A stretch of DNA of 64,000 nucleotides from Brevibacillus choshinensis (GCF_016811915.1 NZ_CP069127.1:4250001-4314000), one strand, 5' to 3'; shown: positions 8,979 through 17,582, numbered from the stretch's first letter. The notes: generated by a model from the sequence alone, not told the origin. Translations and numbers: made by a program.

Positions 8979-9015
8979 AAAAAAAATCCCTTCGCCAAAG
9001 AAAGGCAAAAGGATT
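8979..9015 (-). terminator. Terminator after the second MFS gene
   Basis: Read on the minus strand, AATCCTTTTGCC pairs imperfectly with GGCGAAGGGATT and is followed by eight T. It ends the gene at 9025-10233. Confidence 0.75.
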
Positions 9016-9024
9016 GCTTTCGTT

Positions 9025-10233
9025 TTACATTTCGGCCTCTCGATTTTCCAGCTGACGCCGACTCCACAACCAGATAAAGCCTGCAACGACTCCAAAAACG
9101 GCCAGCCAAACGGATACGACGGCACTCCCCACTTTTTCGGCTCCGTATCCCAGCACGAGACAGCTTGCAGAAAAGCTGCCCATCGTCGCCATTTCCCGTA
9201 TGGAGAACACACGTGCCAAGTATTCGGGATCCGCCAAGCGCTGGAGCTTGGTAACGGAGAGAATCGAAGCACTGTAGGAAGCAAAGGAACAAAAGAGGAT
9301 CGCCACAGCCAAACCGAGCAAGGGCTTGATGTGGAACACCGCGTAGATGGAGATCCCCATCGCCACCAGAGTCCAGCCCTGCACACCGGATACTCCTCTT
9401 TCCCCCAGACGGTCAGACATTCTCGACACCAGCACGCCAGCGAATACGCCTCCCAGTCCCAGGGGTATATCCAGCAGGCCGAAGATATAGAGTCCCTCTC
9501 CCCGCTCCTGAAGAATGTAAAACATCAGCATGATGTAGTACGCGCCCAATACACGCTCCGCCATTTGATACATCAGTACTTGGCCGATTTCCTTTTTGCT
9601 TGCAATGTAGCGAAAGCCCTCCTGCAGACGGGTCAAAAAGCTCGTTGCTTTTTTCGATTCGCTGGAAATCGCCATCTCGGGAAGTCTCAGCAGGATCAGC
9701 AAGGACAGCAGGTAGCAGGCAGCGTCGAGAAGGAAATTGTAGCGGTAGGAGAACAGATACACCAGGACAGCCGCAACACCCTGACAAACGATGATCAAAA
9801 AGGACGTCGTCCCCTGGAGCAAGGAATTCGCTGTGAGCCGATCCTTTTCATCTACCGAGCTGACGATGGCTACCTGCATAGCCGGCTGAAAAAAGGCGCT
9901 GCATATATTTACGAGAATCAAGAGCAAAAATGCGACCCACAAATAAGCGGGAGAGGAAATGAAGAAAAACAGACTGACGAGAATGCCGCGGAGCAGGTTG
10001 ACCGTGATCATCACTCGTTGCTTATCCCAATTTTCCACGAGGGCTCCCGAAAAAAAGCTGGTCAGCACATAGGGAAGCATGCGAAAGACTGTTCCAGCGG
10101 CAAATGAAAGACCCGAGCCGCTCAGATCATGCAAGAGCCCTACTACCGCAATAAAAGTAAACTCATTTCCGATGATGTGAATGATATGTGCCGCGTACAA
10201 ACGGCGAAATACCGGATGCGTGAGCAATGCCAT
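9025..10233 (-). CDS. MFS exporter (MFS_3 type)
   Basis: Second transporter of the cluster, 402 residues, about 12 membrane segments, motif A-like GALVENWDKQRVM after segment 2, and no signal peptide. It is related to its neighbour at 7574 in family but is clearly a different paralogue. Start ATG 10233 follows GGAAAGGGACC. It is transcribed divergently from the ArsR-like regulator at 10401, which suggests, but does not prove, that this regulator controls it. Confidence 0.87.
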   Translation of the reverse strand: MALLTHPVFRRLYAAHIIHIIGNEFTFIAVVGLLHDLSGSGLSFAAGTVFRMLPYVLTSFFSGALVENWDKQRVMITVNLLRGILVSLFFFISSPAYLWVAFLLLILVNICSAFFQPAMQVAIVSSVDEKDRLTANSLLQGTTSFLIIVCQGVAAVLVYLFSYRYNFLLDAACYLLSLLILLRLPEMAISSESKKATSFLTRLQEGFRYIASKKEIGQVLMYQMAERVLGAYYIMLMFYILQERGEGLYIFGLLDIPLGLGGVFAGVLVSRMSDRLGERGVSGVQGWTLVAMGISIYAVFHIKPLLGLAVAILFCSFASYSASILSVTKLQRLADPEYLARVFSIREMATMGSFSASCLVLGYGAEKVGSAVVSVWLAVFGVVAGFIWLWSRRQLENREAEM

Positions 10234-10301
10234 AGATCTGGTCCCTTTCCACCGTTTTTCTCGTATTGTATCACTTGTCGAAAAATAAAGGCAGAATGGT
10301 C

Positions 10302-10331
10302 TTGAAATTCACTTCTTTTTGTTGATACAAT
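10302..10331 (+). promoter_or_regulatory. Promoter of the ArsR-like regulator
   Basis: TTGAAA at 10302-10307 and TACAAT at 10326-10331 are separated by 18 bases. A palindrome starts at the next base, where transcription would begin. Confidence 0.6.
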
Positions 10332-10353
10332 ACGTTCAAATAAAGTTGAACGT
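10332..10353. promoter_or_regulatory. Perfect inverted repeat, likely operator
   Basis: ACGTTCAA and TTGAACGT are perfect inverted copies separated by ATAAAG. The site touches the -10 box of the regulator promoter, the usual place for repression by a dimeric winged-helix protein. Autoregulation by the adjacent gene is the simplest reading. Confidence 0.6.
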
Positions 10354-10400
10354 TTAAAAACAAAAAAACGTTTATCTGCACCGAAATGAGGCTGATCCTG

Positions 10401-11132
10401 TTGAAACGCTACCTGGTTATTGAGACCCTCGATCAATTAAAAGCCATCAGCGACTCCTTGCGCATGGACATCATTTCCTTACTCGTCAAAGACGCATTCA
10501 CGGGAAAGCAGTTGGCCACCATGCTGAACCTCTCTGCATCCAAGGTCCATTACCATCTCAAGGAGTTGGAAAACCACCACTTTGTACATGTCGTGCGTAC
10601 GGAAGAGAAGAACGGCATCGTCCAAAAGTTTTACCGTGCAGCGGCTTATGACATGAAGGTCAGTGATGCGCTGCTCCCCTCCCTGCAAGAAGACACCATG
10701 CTCATGCAGGAGGCGCTGCTCAATCATTTGCGCTCCAGTATCACTCGCTTGTATAACGCGCCTGACGAGTCCTTTCTGCAGTTTGCCGACGAGGCGAAAC
10801 GCCCACCTGCCATCGGACTCAACTCGGAAGTCAAGGCTCCGCGTCACGAGATCAAAGCGTGGCTCAAGAAGTACATGGCTTTGATAAATGAGCTCGGAGA
10901 AATGGAGGCGCGCCATCTGCAGAAAGTAGCGAATGGAGAAGCAGAAGATAGCGAAGAAAACTTTTATCTGGTGACGGTCGGGTTCATGACCAACGAGCGC
11001 TACTACGTCTCGGAAGACGAATCCCTGCCTGATCACTACGAGCATGTCCCAACCGAGTACGAATACATCACAGAAAAAGTCGTAAAGAAAAAGAAAGGAA
11101 GCGACACTCATGACGACGATGACCGCAGCTAG
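10401..11132 (+). CDS. ArsR-like winged-helix transcriptional regulator
   Basis: Protein of 243 residues with an N-terminal winged helix: LRMDIISLLVKDAFTGKQLA then LNLSASKVHYHLKELE, about residues 15-55. The remaining part is helical and ends in an acidic/basic tail (KKKKGSDTHDDDDRS). No metal-binding cysteine pair of classic ArsR is seen, so a small-molecule ligand is more likely. The TTG at 10401 lies 9 bases after ATGAGG; an ATG at 10386 is possible but has no ribosome binding site. The end overlaps the start of the next MFS gene by 23 bases, so the two are co-translated. Confidence 0.82.
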   Translation: MKRYLVIETLDQLKAISDSLRMDIISLLVKDAFTGKQLATMLNLSASKVHYHLKELENHHFVHVVRTEEKNGIVQKFYRAAAYDMKVSDALLPSLQEDTMLMQEALLNHLRSSITRLYNAPDESFLQFADEAKRPPAIGLNSEVKAPRHEIKAWLKKYMALINELGEMEARHLQKVANGEAEDSEENFYLVTVGFMTNERYYVSEDESLPDHYEHVPTEYEYITEKVVKKKKGSDTHDDDDRS

Positions 11133-12408
11133 GAGCCTTTGGCACAATCGCTCCTTTGTTCGCTTGTGGTGCGGCACCATTTTGTCAGCGCTCGCTGACA
11201 GTGCCTTTTTCATTGTGCTCTCCTGGTTCATCGTGGATGTGACTGGGTCGGAGGCCATGCTGGGAACCACGTTGATCTGCATGTCCATCCCGCGTCTGCT
11301 TTTTATGCTCGTAGGCGGTGTTGCTGCGGACCGCTGGAGTCGAAAGTGGATCATGTTTGGCTCGATTCTCGCGCGCGGCGTGATTCTCGCCCTGTTCAGC
11401 CTGCTGTTGATGGATGAGGGCGGCAGCGGGCTTCCTTACTCCGCCTATGCCGTCGCTGTGCTCTTTGGGACCGTCGATGCTTTCTTTTGGCCTGCTCGCA
11501 GCTCGATCTTGCCTTTTCTCGTGCCGCGCGAGCAGCTTGCGCCCGCCAACAGCATGATGGAAATTTCCCAGCAAATCAGTATGGTCGGAGGACCCTTGGT
11601 TTCTGCGCTGCTCATTCGGACCGCCCATTATCCCACCATGTTTCTCCTGCTTGGGGCAGCCTTTTTTGCGGGAACACTTTTCATCCTTTCGCTTCGCCTG
11701 GAGCCTGTCGAGGAGAATAATCCGACGAATGCGGCGGTTACCAGCTCCTATTTCAAAGATATTTTCAGCGGCATTCGCTTCACTTTCTCTGTTCCCATTT
11801 TAAGCATCATCTTTGTCACGTGCCTTTTTACGAACATGACGTTCTCCGGTCCGATCAACATGGGACTCCCCCTTCTCGTAAAAAGTCTGGGATGGGGTGG
11901 GAGCGCCTACAGCTCGCTCAGTATCACGCTCGGAATTGGCACGATCATTGGCGGAATCCTCACGGGTATCCTGAATGGCTTTCGCGGAAAATTCATGCTT
12001 CTCCCTTTCTTTACTGCCGTCATGGGCTTTGCGATAAGCTCCTTATTTTTCATGCAGCATATCAGCCTGGGATACGCAGCCATGTTTACGGTCGGCCTCA
12101 TTCTCAGCATGACCAACATCCCCTATATCACCTACATCCAGAGCATCGTTCCCTCACACATGCTGGGACGTGTCATGTCGCTGCTTTCGCTGATGTCTAT
12201 TGGTCTTGGTCCCGTGAGCTATGCCATCTGCTCATTTGTCCTTGAGCATAAGGTTGCCACTCCTGGCGTCATCATGCTCGCAGGCGGCTTCGGACTTGCG
12301 CTCATCAGCATGAGCTTGTGGCTTTTCCGTGAGTTTCGGAGGATGGAGCAGCACCCCTCCTGGGCAGGCTCGAACACAGCCACCTCTACGCGCTCGCTCT
12401 CCTCTTAG
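11110..12408 (+). CDS. MFS exporter, co-transcribed with the ArsR-like regulator
   Basis: Transporter of 432 residues with about 12 membrane segments. Motif A appears as GGVAADRWSRKWIM after segment 2. It starts with MTTMTAARSLWHNRSF at ATG 11110, behind AAAGGAAG, inside the last codons of the regulator gene. The overlap and shared promoter suggest a regulator-exporter pair for a toxic compound. It belongs to the same MFS_3-like group as the two transporters just upstream on the other strand. Confidence 0.88.
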   Translation: MTTMTAARSLWHNRSFVRLWCGTILSALADSAFFIVLSWFIVDVTGSEAMLGTTLICMSIPRLLFMLVGGVAADRWSRKWIMFGSILARGVILALFSLLLMDEGGSGLPYSAYAVAVLFGTVDAFFWPARSSILPFLVPREQLAPANSMMEISQQISMVGGPLVSALLIRTAHYPTMFLLLGAAFFAGTLFILSLRLEPVEENNPTNAAVTSSYFKDIFSGIRFTFSVPILSIIFVTCLFTNMTFSGPINMGLPLLVKSLGWGGSAYSSLSITLGIGTIIGGILTGILNGFRGKFMLLPFFTAVMGFAISSLFFMQHISLGYAAMFTVGLILSMTNIPYITYIQSIVPSHMLGRVMSLLSLMSIGLGPVSYAICSFVLEHKVATPGVIMLAGGFGLALISMSLWLFREFRRMEQHPSWAGSNTATSTRSLSS

Positions 12409-12428
12409 CATTGGCAATGGGCATAGAG

Positions 12429-12482
12429 AAACGCACACCCAAAGAGCAGGTCATCTGGCTCAGGGTGTGCGTTTGGTTTTTG
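12429..12482. terminator. Bidirectional terminator
   Basis: AAACGCACACCC pairs with GGGTGTGCGTTT, with an inner GAGCAG/CTGGCTC stem, then GGTTTTTG. It serves the convergent MFS and OSBS/NSAR genes. Confidence 0.85.
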
Positions 12483-12483
12483 A

Positions 12484-13602
12484 TTATTTCACAGGTCGGA
12501 AGTTGGCGGAGCGAATGACATACTTTCCTACAGCCGCCTGGTTCACGGAATAGCCGATACCCGGTCCTTCCGGGACTGCGAGCTGACCCGGCGCAATCAG
12601 TTCCACGCCTGGCTCGATGATGTCCTGATCCCAGTAGCGGCTGGATGCTGCTGTATCCCCCGGAATCGTAAAGTTTGGCAGCGAGGTAATGGCCACATTG
12701 TGGGCGCGACCCACTCCGGATTCGACCATCCCTCCGCACCATACCGGAATGCCGTGCGCCTGGCACAGGTCGTGGATGCGCTTGGATTCTGTAAGCCCTC
12801 CTACGCGGCCAATTTTGATGTTGATGATCCCGCAGCTTCCCAGCTCGATCGCCTTTCTCGCATCTTCCGCATTATGAATGCTTTCGTCAAGGCAGATCGG
12901 CGTCTTCAGCTGTGCCTGCAGCTTGGCGTGATCGATGATATCGTCATGTGCCAATGGCTGTTCAATCATGATCAATCCGTATTGATCCAGCTCTTTCATG
13001 ACGTCGAGGTGCTCCATCGTGTACGCAGAGTTGGCGTCGGCCATGAGGGGAACGGCGTCACCAAAGCGCTCACGGATCCCGCGGATGACCTGAACATCGA
13101 AACCTGGCTTGATTTTCACCTTGATTTTCTTGTACCCATCTCCGAGTGCACGCTCTACCTTCTCCAGCACTTGTTCTACCGACGGCTCGATGCCGATGCT
13201 GATGCCGACATCAATGACAGATTTCTCACCGCCCAATGCTTTTGCCAGTGAGATTCCTTTTTGCTTGCAGTAAAGATCCCAAATGGCGCCCTCCAGCGCA
13301 GACTTCGCCATGTTGTTCCGGCGAATGGATGCGAAAAGACGGTCTACATCTTCCGGTGTTTCTATCGGATTTGCAAACAGACGAGGAATCAAAAACTTCT
13401 CCAGCATGTACCACACGGTCTCCGTCGTTTCTTCATTATAAAAAGGATTGGGCATGGCCACGCTCTCTCCATAACCGACTTCTCCCTCAGCGTGTACAGA
13501 AATAAGCAGAAAATCTTTGATCGTTGTGCTGCCAAAGCTCGTTTCAAAGCGGAAACGAAGCGGCATATGTAATTGCTGTACCTCAATGCGCTCGATTTTC
13601 AT
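12484..13602 (-). CDS. menC: o-Succinylbenzoate synthase / N-acylamino acid racemase (enolase superfamily)
   Basis: Muconate-lactonizing-type member of the enolase superfamily, 372 residues. Catalytic and metal-binding positions are all visible: Lys in KKIKVKI (about 160), Asp in ADANSAY (about 188), Glu in IEQPL (about 213), Asp in LDES (about 238), and Lys in NIKIGRVGG (about 262). Members act as o-succinylbenzoate synthase in menaquinone synthesis, as N-succinylamino acid racemase, or both. No other men genes are in view, and the co-transcribed RpiR regulator points toward an amino-acid role. Start: ATG 13602 is 9 bases after AGAGAGG; ATG 13611 sits on the ribosome binding site. Confidence 0.85.
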   Translation of the reverse strand: MKIERIEVQQLHMPLRFRFETSFGSTTIKDFLLISVHAEGEVGYGESVAMPNPFYNEETTETVWYMLEKFLIPRLFANPIETPEDVDRLFASIRRNNMAKSALEGAIWDLYCKQKGISLAKALGGEKSVIDVGISIGIEPSVEQVLEKVERALGDGYKKIKVKIKPGFDVQVIRGIRERFGDAVPLMADANSAYTMEHLDVMKELDQYGLIMIEQPLAHDDIIDHAKLQAQLKTPICLDESIHNAEDARKAIELGSCGIINIKIGRVGGLTESKRIHDLCQAHGIPVWCGGMVESGVGRAHNVAITSLPNFTIPGDTAASSRYWDQDIIEPGVELIAPGQLAVPEGPGIGYSVNQAAVGKYVIRSANFRPVK

Positions 13603-13616
13603 TTCGTTCATCCTCT

Positions 13617-14486
13617 CTAATCGATATGACGTACAAACGGGTAAATTTGGCGGCTGGTCTCCTCATACTGGTCCAGCCGTTTTTGTACCTGCTCCCTGTC
13701 TGCCGCAACCACTCCGCTCACCAATGTATTCAGCAAGGAAAACAAGGCGGCCATCCCCACTAACACCGTCGGCGCAGGGGCTGTGACCTTGAGCAGCTGA
13801 TCGGCAATCGGCCCGAGCGGAGACAGCTCGTTATCAGTGATCCCCAGCACGACTGCCCCTTTTTCCTTGGCCGCTTGGGCAAACTGAATCGTCTCGTTGA
13901 TATACCGTGGAAACGAAAAAGCGATCACCAGGCAAGAAGAATCCAGCTGCGTAAGCAGGTAATTGGCATCGTCGATCGGCCCGTGGTACTGACGAACATT
14001 GCCTCTTACGACATTCAGCGCAAAGGCGAGCCAGTGTGCAGGCGCGTGCGAGCTGCGGAACCCTACCACAATAATTTGTTTGGCGGCAAGAATCGACGTG
14101 ACGGCACGCTCCAGCTTCTCCTTGCCCATATCCGTCAACGTCTGCTGGATCGTGGCAAAATCTTGTTCCATGTGAAAAGCAATCAGATCCTCTTGTCCTT
14201 GCAGCTCATCTGCTGCATCCCGCAAATGGCTGAGGGTCTGCTCCTGTGGCGGACGGTCTAAAAGCGTACGGCGCAATTCGTTTTGCAGCTCGCTGTACCC
14301 CGAGTAGGAGAGGGCGTAGCATAAGCGGATGATTGTCGTTTCACTCGTTCCACTGAGTGCCCCTACGACCTTGGCAGGATTCAGGGCAACCTCTTTCGGC
14401 TCTTCCAAGATAAACTTGGCTGCCAGCTTTTGCTGATTGGTCAGTTGTGGAAAATACTTTCGAATACGCTCTTGAACATCTTCCAT
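13617..14486 (-). CDS. MurR/RpiR-family transcriptional regulator
   Basis: Regulator of 289 residues. The N-terminal HTH_6 domain (residues 1-78) includes ALSGTSETTIIRLCYALSYSGY, and the C-terminal SIS domain (about 125-260) has IIVVGFRSSHAPAHWLAF and a Ser/Thr-rich sugar-phosphate-type site (VIAFSFPRY). The family usually senses phosphosugars. It sits 14 bases upstream of the OSBS/NSAR gene on the same strand, so it probably controls its own operon. Start ATG 14486, with only a weak ribosome binding site. Confidence 0.85.
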   Translation of the reverse strand: MEDVQERIRKYFPQLTNQQKLAAKFILEEPKEVALNPAKVVGALSGTSETTIIRLCYALSYSGYSELQNELRRTLLDRPPQEQTLSHLRDAADELQGQEDLIAFHMEQDFATIQQTLTDMGKEKLERAVTSILAAKQIIVVGFRSSHAPAHWLAFALNVVRGNVRQYHGPIDDANYLLTQLDSSCLVIAFSFPRYINETIQFAQAAKEKGAVVLGITDNELSPLGPIADQLLKVTAPAPTVLVGMAALFSLLNTLVSGVVAADREQVQKRLDQYEETSRQIYPFVRHID

Positions 14487-14650
14487 AAGGTACCTGAACG
14501 ATTCTCCCTTCGACTGAAGTATAAACTTTAGTTTCTTGCAAACTTTGCAGTGTATCCTTACTTGAAAGTATAGTCTCCTTTTTCAAAATATTCAATGCCG
14601 CTCGTAGAAATCTTGGCTGCCCCTCGATTTTTTTGAGTGGGCCTTACCTG

Positions 14651-14684
14651 AAAAAAACCCCTCTTCCTATTCGGAAGAGAGGTT
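14651..14684 (-). terminator. Terminator of codY
   Basis: On the minus strand, AACCTCTCTTCC pairs with GGAAGAGGGGTT around loop GAATA, followed by a run of seven T. Confidence 0.88.
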
Positions 14685-14693
14685 CCACTTGTT

Positions 14694-15470
14694 TTAGGAC
14701 GTTTTCCATTTTGCCAATTCGGAAGGGAATTTGTCATTCAGCACCTTGATATAGGTACCTTTCATTCCCAACGAACGTGATTCCAGTACGCCGGCACTCG
14801 CCAGCTTGCGCAGAGCATTGACGATGACAGAACGGGTAAGCCCTGCTTGATCTGCCAATTGGCTTGCGACCAGCAAACCTTCTTTCGCGTCCAGCTGCTC
14901 CATGATTTTTTCAATCGCGATTTGCTCACTGTAGGAAAGCGATGAAAGCGCGATTTTTGCAAACGTTTTGTCACGAACTTCATTTTCGATCTGTTCGGTG
15001 CGTTGACGGACAATCTTCATTCCGATGACGGTCGCCCCGATTTCACCCAGGATCAGGTCCTCCGTTTCAAACTGTCCGTACGCACGGAGCAGCACCAACG
15101 TTCCAAGACGGCTGCCTCCTGCATTGATCGGCACGACTGTGGTCATCATCTGCGGGAACAGGGAACTCATATCGGCTGGCACCAGGCTGTATGGGCTGTT
15201 GACTGGCTCATTGGCCAGTGTTTGATTGACCTCCAACAGTTTTTGATGTACTCCATCCTGAACAGAGTTCGTGGAGCGTCCCTCATCGCTCAGCGTGATT
15301 TCCTGATTGAGGCCGCTGCCGAGGATCGAGCCGTCCGCTGTAATAATGTACACGTTCGCGGCAATGACTTCAGACAAGAGCCTCGCGAGATCTTGATACC
15401 CTACTCCGCTTCCTCCCATTGTCTTTTGCAGCATCACGTTAATTTTTCTGGTTTTTTCTAGTAAATTCAT
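14694..15470 (-). CDS. codY: GTP- and branched-chain amino acid-sensing global repressor CodY
   Basis: CodY represses starvation, transport and virulence genes when GTP and isoleucine, leucine or valine are plentiful. The 258-residue protein has the typical start NLLEKTRKINVMLQ, a GAF ligand-binding domain (about 20-155) and a C-terminal winged helix with LADQAGLTRSVIVNALRKL near residue 215, the canonical recognition helix. ATG 15470 follows AAGGAGGAAATAATTG. The gene is alone with its own terminator; in B. subtilis codY follows codV-clpQ-clpY, so the local arrangement differs. A CodY-box-like site lies just upstream. Confidence 0.97.
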   Translation of the reverse strand: MNLLEKTRKINVMLQKTMGGSGVGYQDLARLLSEVIAANVYIITADGSILGSGLNQEITLSDEGRSTNSVQDGVHQKLLEVNQTLANEPVNSPYSLVPADMSSLFPQMMTTVVPINAGGSRLGTLVLLRAYGQFETEDLILGEIGATVIGMKIVRQRTEQIENEVRDKTFAKIALSSLSYSEQIAIEKIMEQLDAKEGLLVASQLADQAGLTRSVIVNALRKLASAGVLESRSLGMKGTYIKVLNDKFPSELAKWKTS

Positions 15471-15505
15471 CAATTATTTCCTCCTTGGATTCTTCATGGT
15501 CACAG

Positions 15506-15520
15506 TATTGTCAGAAAAAT
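15506..15520. promoter_or_regulatory. Candidate CodY box in the codY promoter region
   Basis: TATTGTCAGAAAAAT matches 12 of 15 positions of the consensus AATTTTCWGAAAATT. It lies 36-50 bases upstream of the codY start, which would fit autorepression. Confidence 0.45.
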
Positions 15521-15670
15521 CCAGGGCTATACATGCAAATCAAAAAATTAGAAAGACACTTTCTGGATGTTGTGAGGTACATGAATTAGGTCAAAGCCCG
15601 GACACCAGATCGTCTATCCACTAATATCCTGTAGGGAACAGAAGCTGAATCGTGAGCAGGAGGGAAATAA

Positions 15671-15751
15671 ATGGGCCTCTTTAATGGAATTGGGATTGGA
15701 TTGATCCTCGTATTGTTTATCCTACTGGTCATTGTCGGTGGCGATGAGTAA
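15671..15751 (+). CDS. YjcZ-like small hydrophobic protein, 26 aa
   Basis: Tiny ORF reading MGLFNGIGIGLILVLFILLV then IVGGDE, with ATG 15671 behind a strong AGGAGG site. A glycine-rich start followed by one hydrophobic helix is the pattern of the YjcZ family of sporulation-associated membrane microproteins (typical core VVLFILLIIVG). A hairpin terminator follows. Two similar ORFs occur at 17855 and 55053. The function of this family is poorly known. Confidence 0.7.
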   Translation: MGLFNGIGIGLILVLFILLVIVGGDE

Positions 15752-15765
15752 TGATGGAAATGCAG

Positions 15766-15806
15766 AAAGCTGCCTGTGCACGTGGCTACAGGCAGCTTTT
15801 TATTTC
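15766..15806. terminator. Bidirectional terminator
   Basis: AAAGCTGCCTGT pairs with ACAGGCAGCTTT, followed by TTATTTC. It sits between the YjcZ-like ORF and the convergent spo0M. Confidence 0.85.
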
Positions 15807-16586
15807 TTAGGCACGAATTTGCTTGCGAATCAGATCCTCGATAGAGTCTGCAATGACACTCGTCGGACGATTCAGATCATCCGTATGAAGTCGGAAGCGC
15901 ACATAGCGTTCATCCAAATTAAAGGCTTCTTCAAAGGCTCCCAGGAAGCCGCGGGCACGTTTGTCCAGCTCCAATAGCACCTCTACGCTGTTTTCCCGCA
16001 GGAAGAATACCACTTCCAGCTCCTCCAATCGACTGCGGAAAGGGCCAGTCGGACGGAATTCGAATTCCTGTACAAACGGATGCGTTTTCCCCAAATGACG
16101 ATTATACTCGCAATCAACCTTGTACAATTGGAACCCGATGCTCTGAATCGCATCCAGCACCTTCACCATCAAGGGATGCGGGCGCACTTCGATAAAGTCA
16201 GAATCTCCGGGGTCGATCGCATTTTTGATGTCCAGTCCAGTCCGCAAATAAACGGGCTGGCGTCCCATTGTCAGCGGCGTTTCATACGGGAGCCGGAATG
16301 CGAACGGGAGTACCATGTTTTCTTTTGGCTGCAACACGATCGGATCTGTCAGGCGATGCTTGAGCAGGGTGCATTCTTCTTTTACCTTGGTGTCATTCGT
16401 TTCCCGTTCATAATGCGTGATGACATACATGTAAATCTCGTCGATCTCCTGGGCCACGTCTCCTCCGGTAAGATGCACCTCACCGGATAGTACATCCCCG
16501 GGCATAAGGGAATCCTGCTCCAATCTCGTGTCCACTTTCGCAGCTCCAACTCCCACGCTGGCCAACAGTTTTTTGAACATCGACAT
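15807..16586 (-). CDS. spo0M: Sporulation control protein Spo0M
   Basis: Arrestin-like two-domain protein of 259 residues; Spo0M negatively influences early sporulation and links to the cell cycle and cytoskeleton in B. subtilis. Family marks are the start MSMFKKLLASVGVGAAKVDT, LMPGDVLSGEVHLTGG near residue 30, and a C-terminal GAFEEAFNLDERYVRF. Length is normal. Start at ATG 16586, behind AGGAGAG. Single gene with a bidirectional terminator downstream. Confidence 0.92.
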   Translation of the reverse strand: MSMFKKLLASVGVGAAKVDTRLEQDSLMPGDVLSGEVHLTGGDVAQEIDEIYMYVITHYERETNDTKVKEECTLLKHRLTDPIVLQPKENMVLPFAFRLPYETPLTMGRQPVYLRTGLDIKNAIDPGDSDFIEVRPHPLMVKVLDAIQSIGFQLYKVDCEYNRHLGKTHPFVQEFEFRPTGPFRSRLEELEVVFFLRENSVEVLLELDKRARGFLGAFEEAFNLDERYVRFRLHTDDLNRPTSVIADSIEDLIRKQIRA

Positions 16587-16645
16587 GCACTCATTCTCTC
16601 CTTTACGATGACCCTGTTAATCCGGTTAATCAGTCTACAGAGTAC

Positions 16646-17179
16646 TTATGTAGGAGTATACGGTTGAAAAAAAAGAAAGTTTCGGGCGACCTTTTTCAAG
16701 ACATCATCCTTTTTGACTTCAGCGGAAACAAACAGATGCAAAGTACGGCCAATGACGACTGTTTTTACCCGCACCTCTACCATGGTTCGATCGGGGAGGA
16801 CGTATTCGCGTCGGCGCAGCATCTCATGAAGAACCTGGTGAACCTCTGCGACCTGCTCGACTTTTTTTCCCTTCAAGGAAGCGAGGTCCTTTTCCATCCT
16901 TTCGACGATCTGAACCTCGATTGTAGGATGGGGCTTGGGGTCGAGGACGGTGACTCGGACTTCCTCGATGCCTGTCGTCTGTTTTCTTCGCGCTACATTC
17001 TGACTTTTTTTCAGCTCCAGATTCTCTTCGTACAGCTTTTTGTTTTGAAACTCCAGACTCTTCTTTACTAGCATCATTTCTTCCATTTCCTTCCCATACA
17101 AAAAAAGCACAGCGGCTCCGCCGAGCAGGATGCCGATGACCCAAATGGCAACGTACCGTTTCCAATGCTGCCTGCTCAT
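16646..17179 (-). CDS. ytrI: Sporulation membrane protein YtrI-like
   Basis: Protein of 177 residues: basic N-terminus, one membrane segment (VAIWVIGILLGGAAVLFLYG, about 9-28), a coiled coil (about 30-65), then a mixed alpha/beta domain. This matches the layout of YtrI, a mother-cell protein needed for full sporulation in B. subtilis. Its ATG (17179) overlaps the TGA of ytrH in ATGA, so translation is coupled. The pair ytrH-ytrI is conserved in spore-formers, and this context is the main reason for the name, since the sequence is poorly conserved. Confidence 0.78.
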   Translation of the reverse strand: MSRQHWKRYVAIWVIGILLGGAAVLFLYGKEMEEMMLVKKSLEFQNKKLYEENLELKKSQNVARRKQTTGIEEVRVTVLDPKPHPTIEVQIVERMEKDLASLKGKKVEQVAEVHQVLHEMLRRREYVLPDRTMVEVRVKTVVIGRTLHLFVSAEVKKDDVLKKVARNFLFFQPYTPT

Positions 17180-17487
17180 GATCGCACCTGTACCAGCCAC
17201 TGCACGCAGATGGTCCCGATATGCGCTCCTAAAAAGGCGACGACAATCATCACCAATTGCTTGAACACGGGAGAGAAATTCCCCATCAGTATTTTCTCAA
17301 TCTGTAAAAAGGAATCGAACGTCCCCCCCAACGCTCCAACGAGTCCCCATATCTTCAACTGATCCGCCAGCAGAGCCATGGACAAGAGAGGTGGTTTGTC
17401 CGTTAAAAATGCACCCAGTCCCCCTGATAGCGACCCTCCTATCACGATGCCGTACGCCACAAAAAACGTCAAAATCACTTGTGCCAT
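17176..17487 (-). CDS. ytrH: Sporulation protein YtrH
   Basis: Small integral membrane protein of 103 residues with three hydrophobic segments. The family pattern is clear: GIVIGGSLSGGLGAFLTDKPPL at the start, then LKIWGLVGALGGTFDS, then a C-terminal VAFLGAHIGTIC. YtrH is made in the mother cell during sporulation. Start ATG 17487 follows GGAGGAGGG. The sequence CATATACCT 26 bases upstream may be part of a sporulation sigma-factor promoter. It is the first gene of the ytrH-ytrI pair. Confidence 0.88.
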   Translation of the reverse strand: MAQVILTFFVAYGIVIGGSLSGGLGAFLTDKPPLLSMALLADQLKIWGLVGALGGTFDSFLQIEKILMGNFSPVFKQLVMIVVAFLGAHIGTICVQWLVQVRS

Positions 17488-17512
17488 GAAAGAATCCCTC
17501 CTCCCGACTGCG

Positions 17513-17521
17513 AGGTATATG
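17513..17521 (-). promoter_or_regulatory. Possible sigma-E/K-type -10 element before ytrH
   Basis: On the minus strand this reads CATATACCT, resembling the CATAxxxT-type -10 of mother-cell sigma factors. The same nine bases occur before the small membrane ORF at 17855-17953. No clear -35 match is seen. Confidence 0.35.
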
Positions 17522-17582
17522 GTTTATCCCTACGCGGCTTGTCTGGTTTTTATGATCGTGGAAGAGCGCGGCTTGCGATGTA

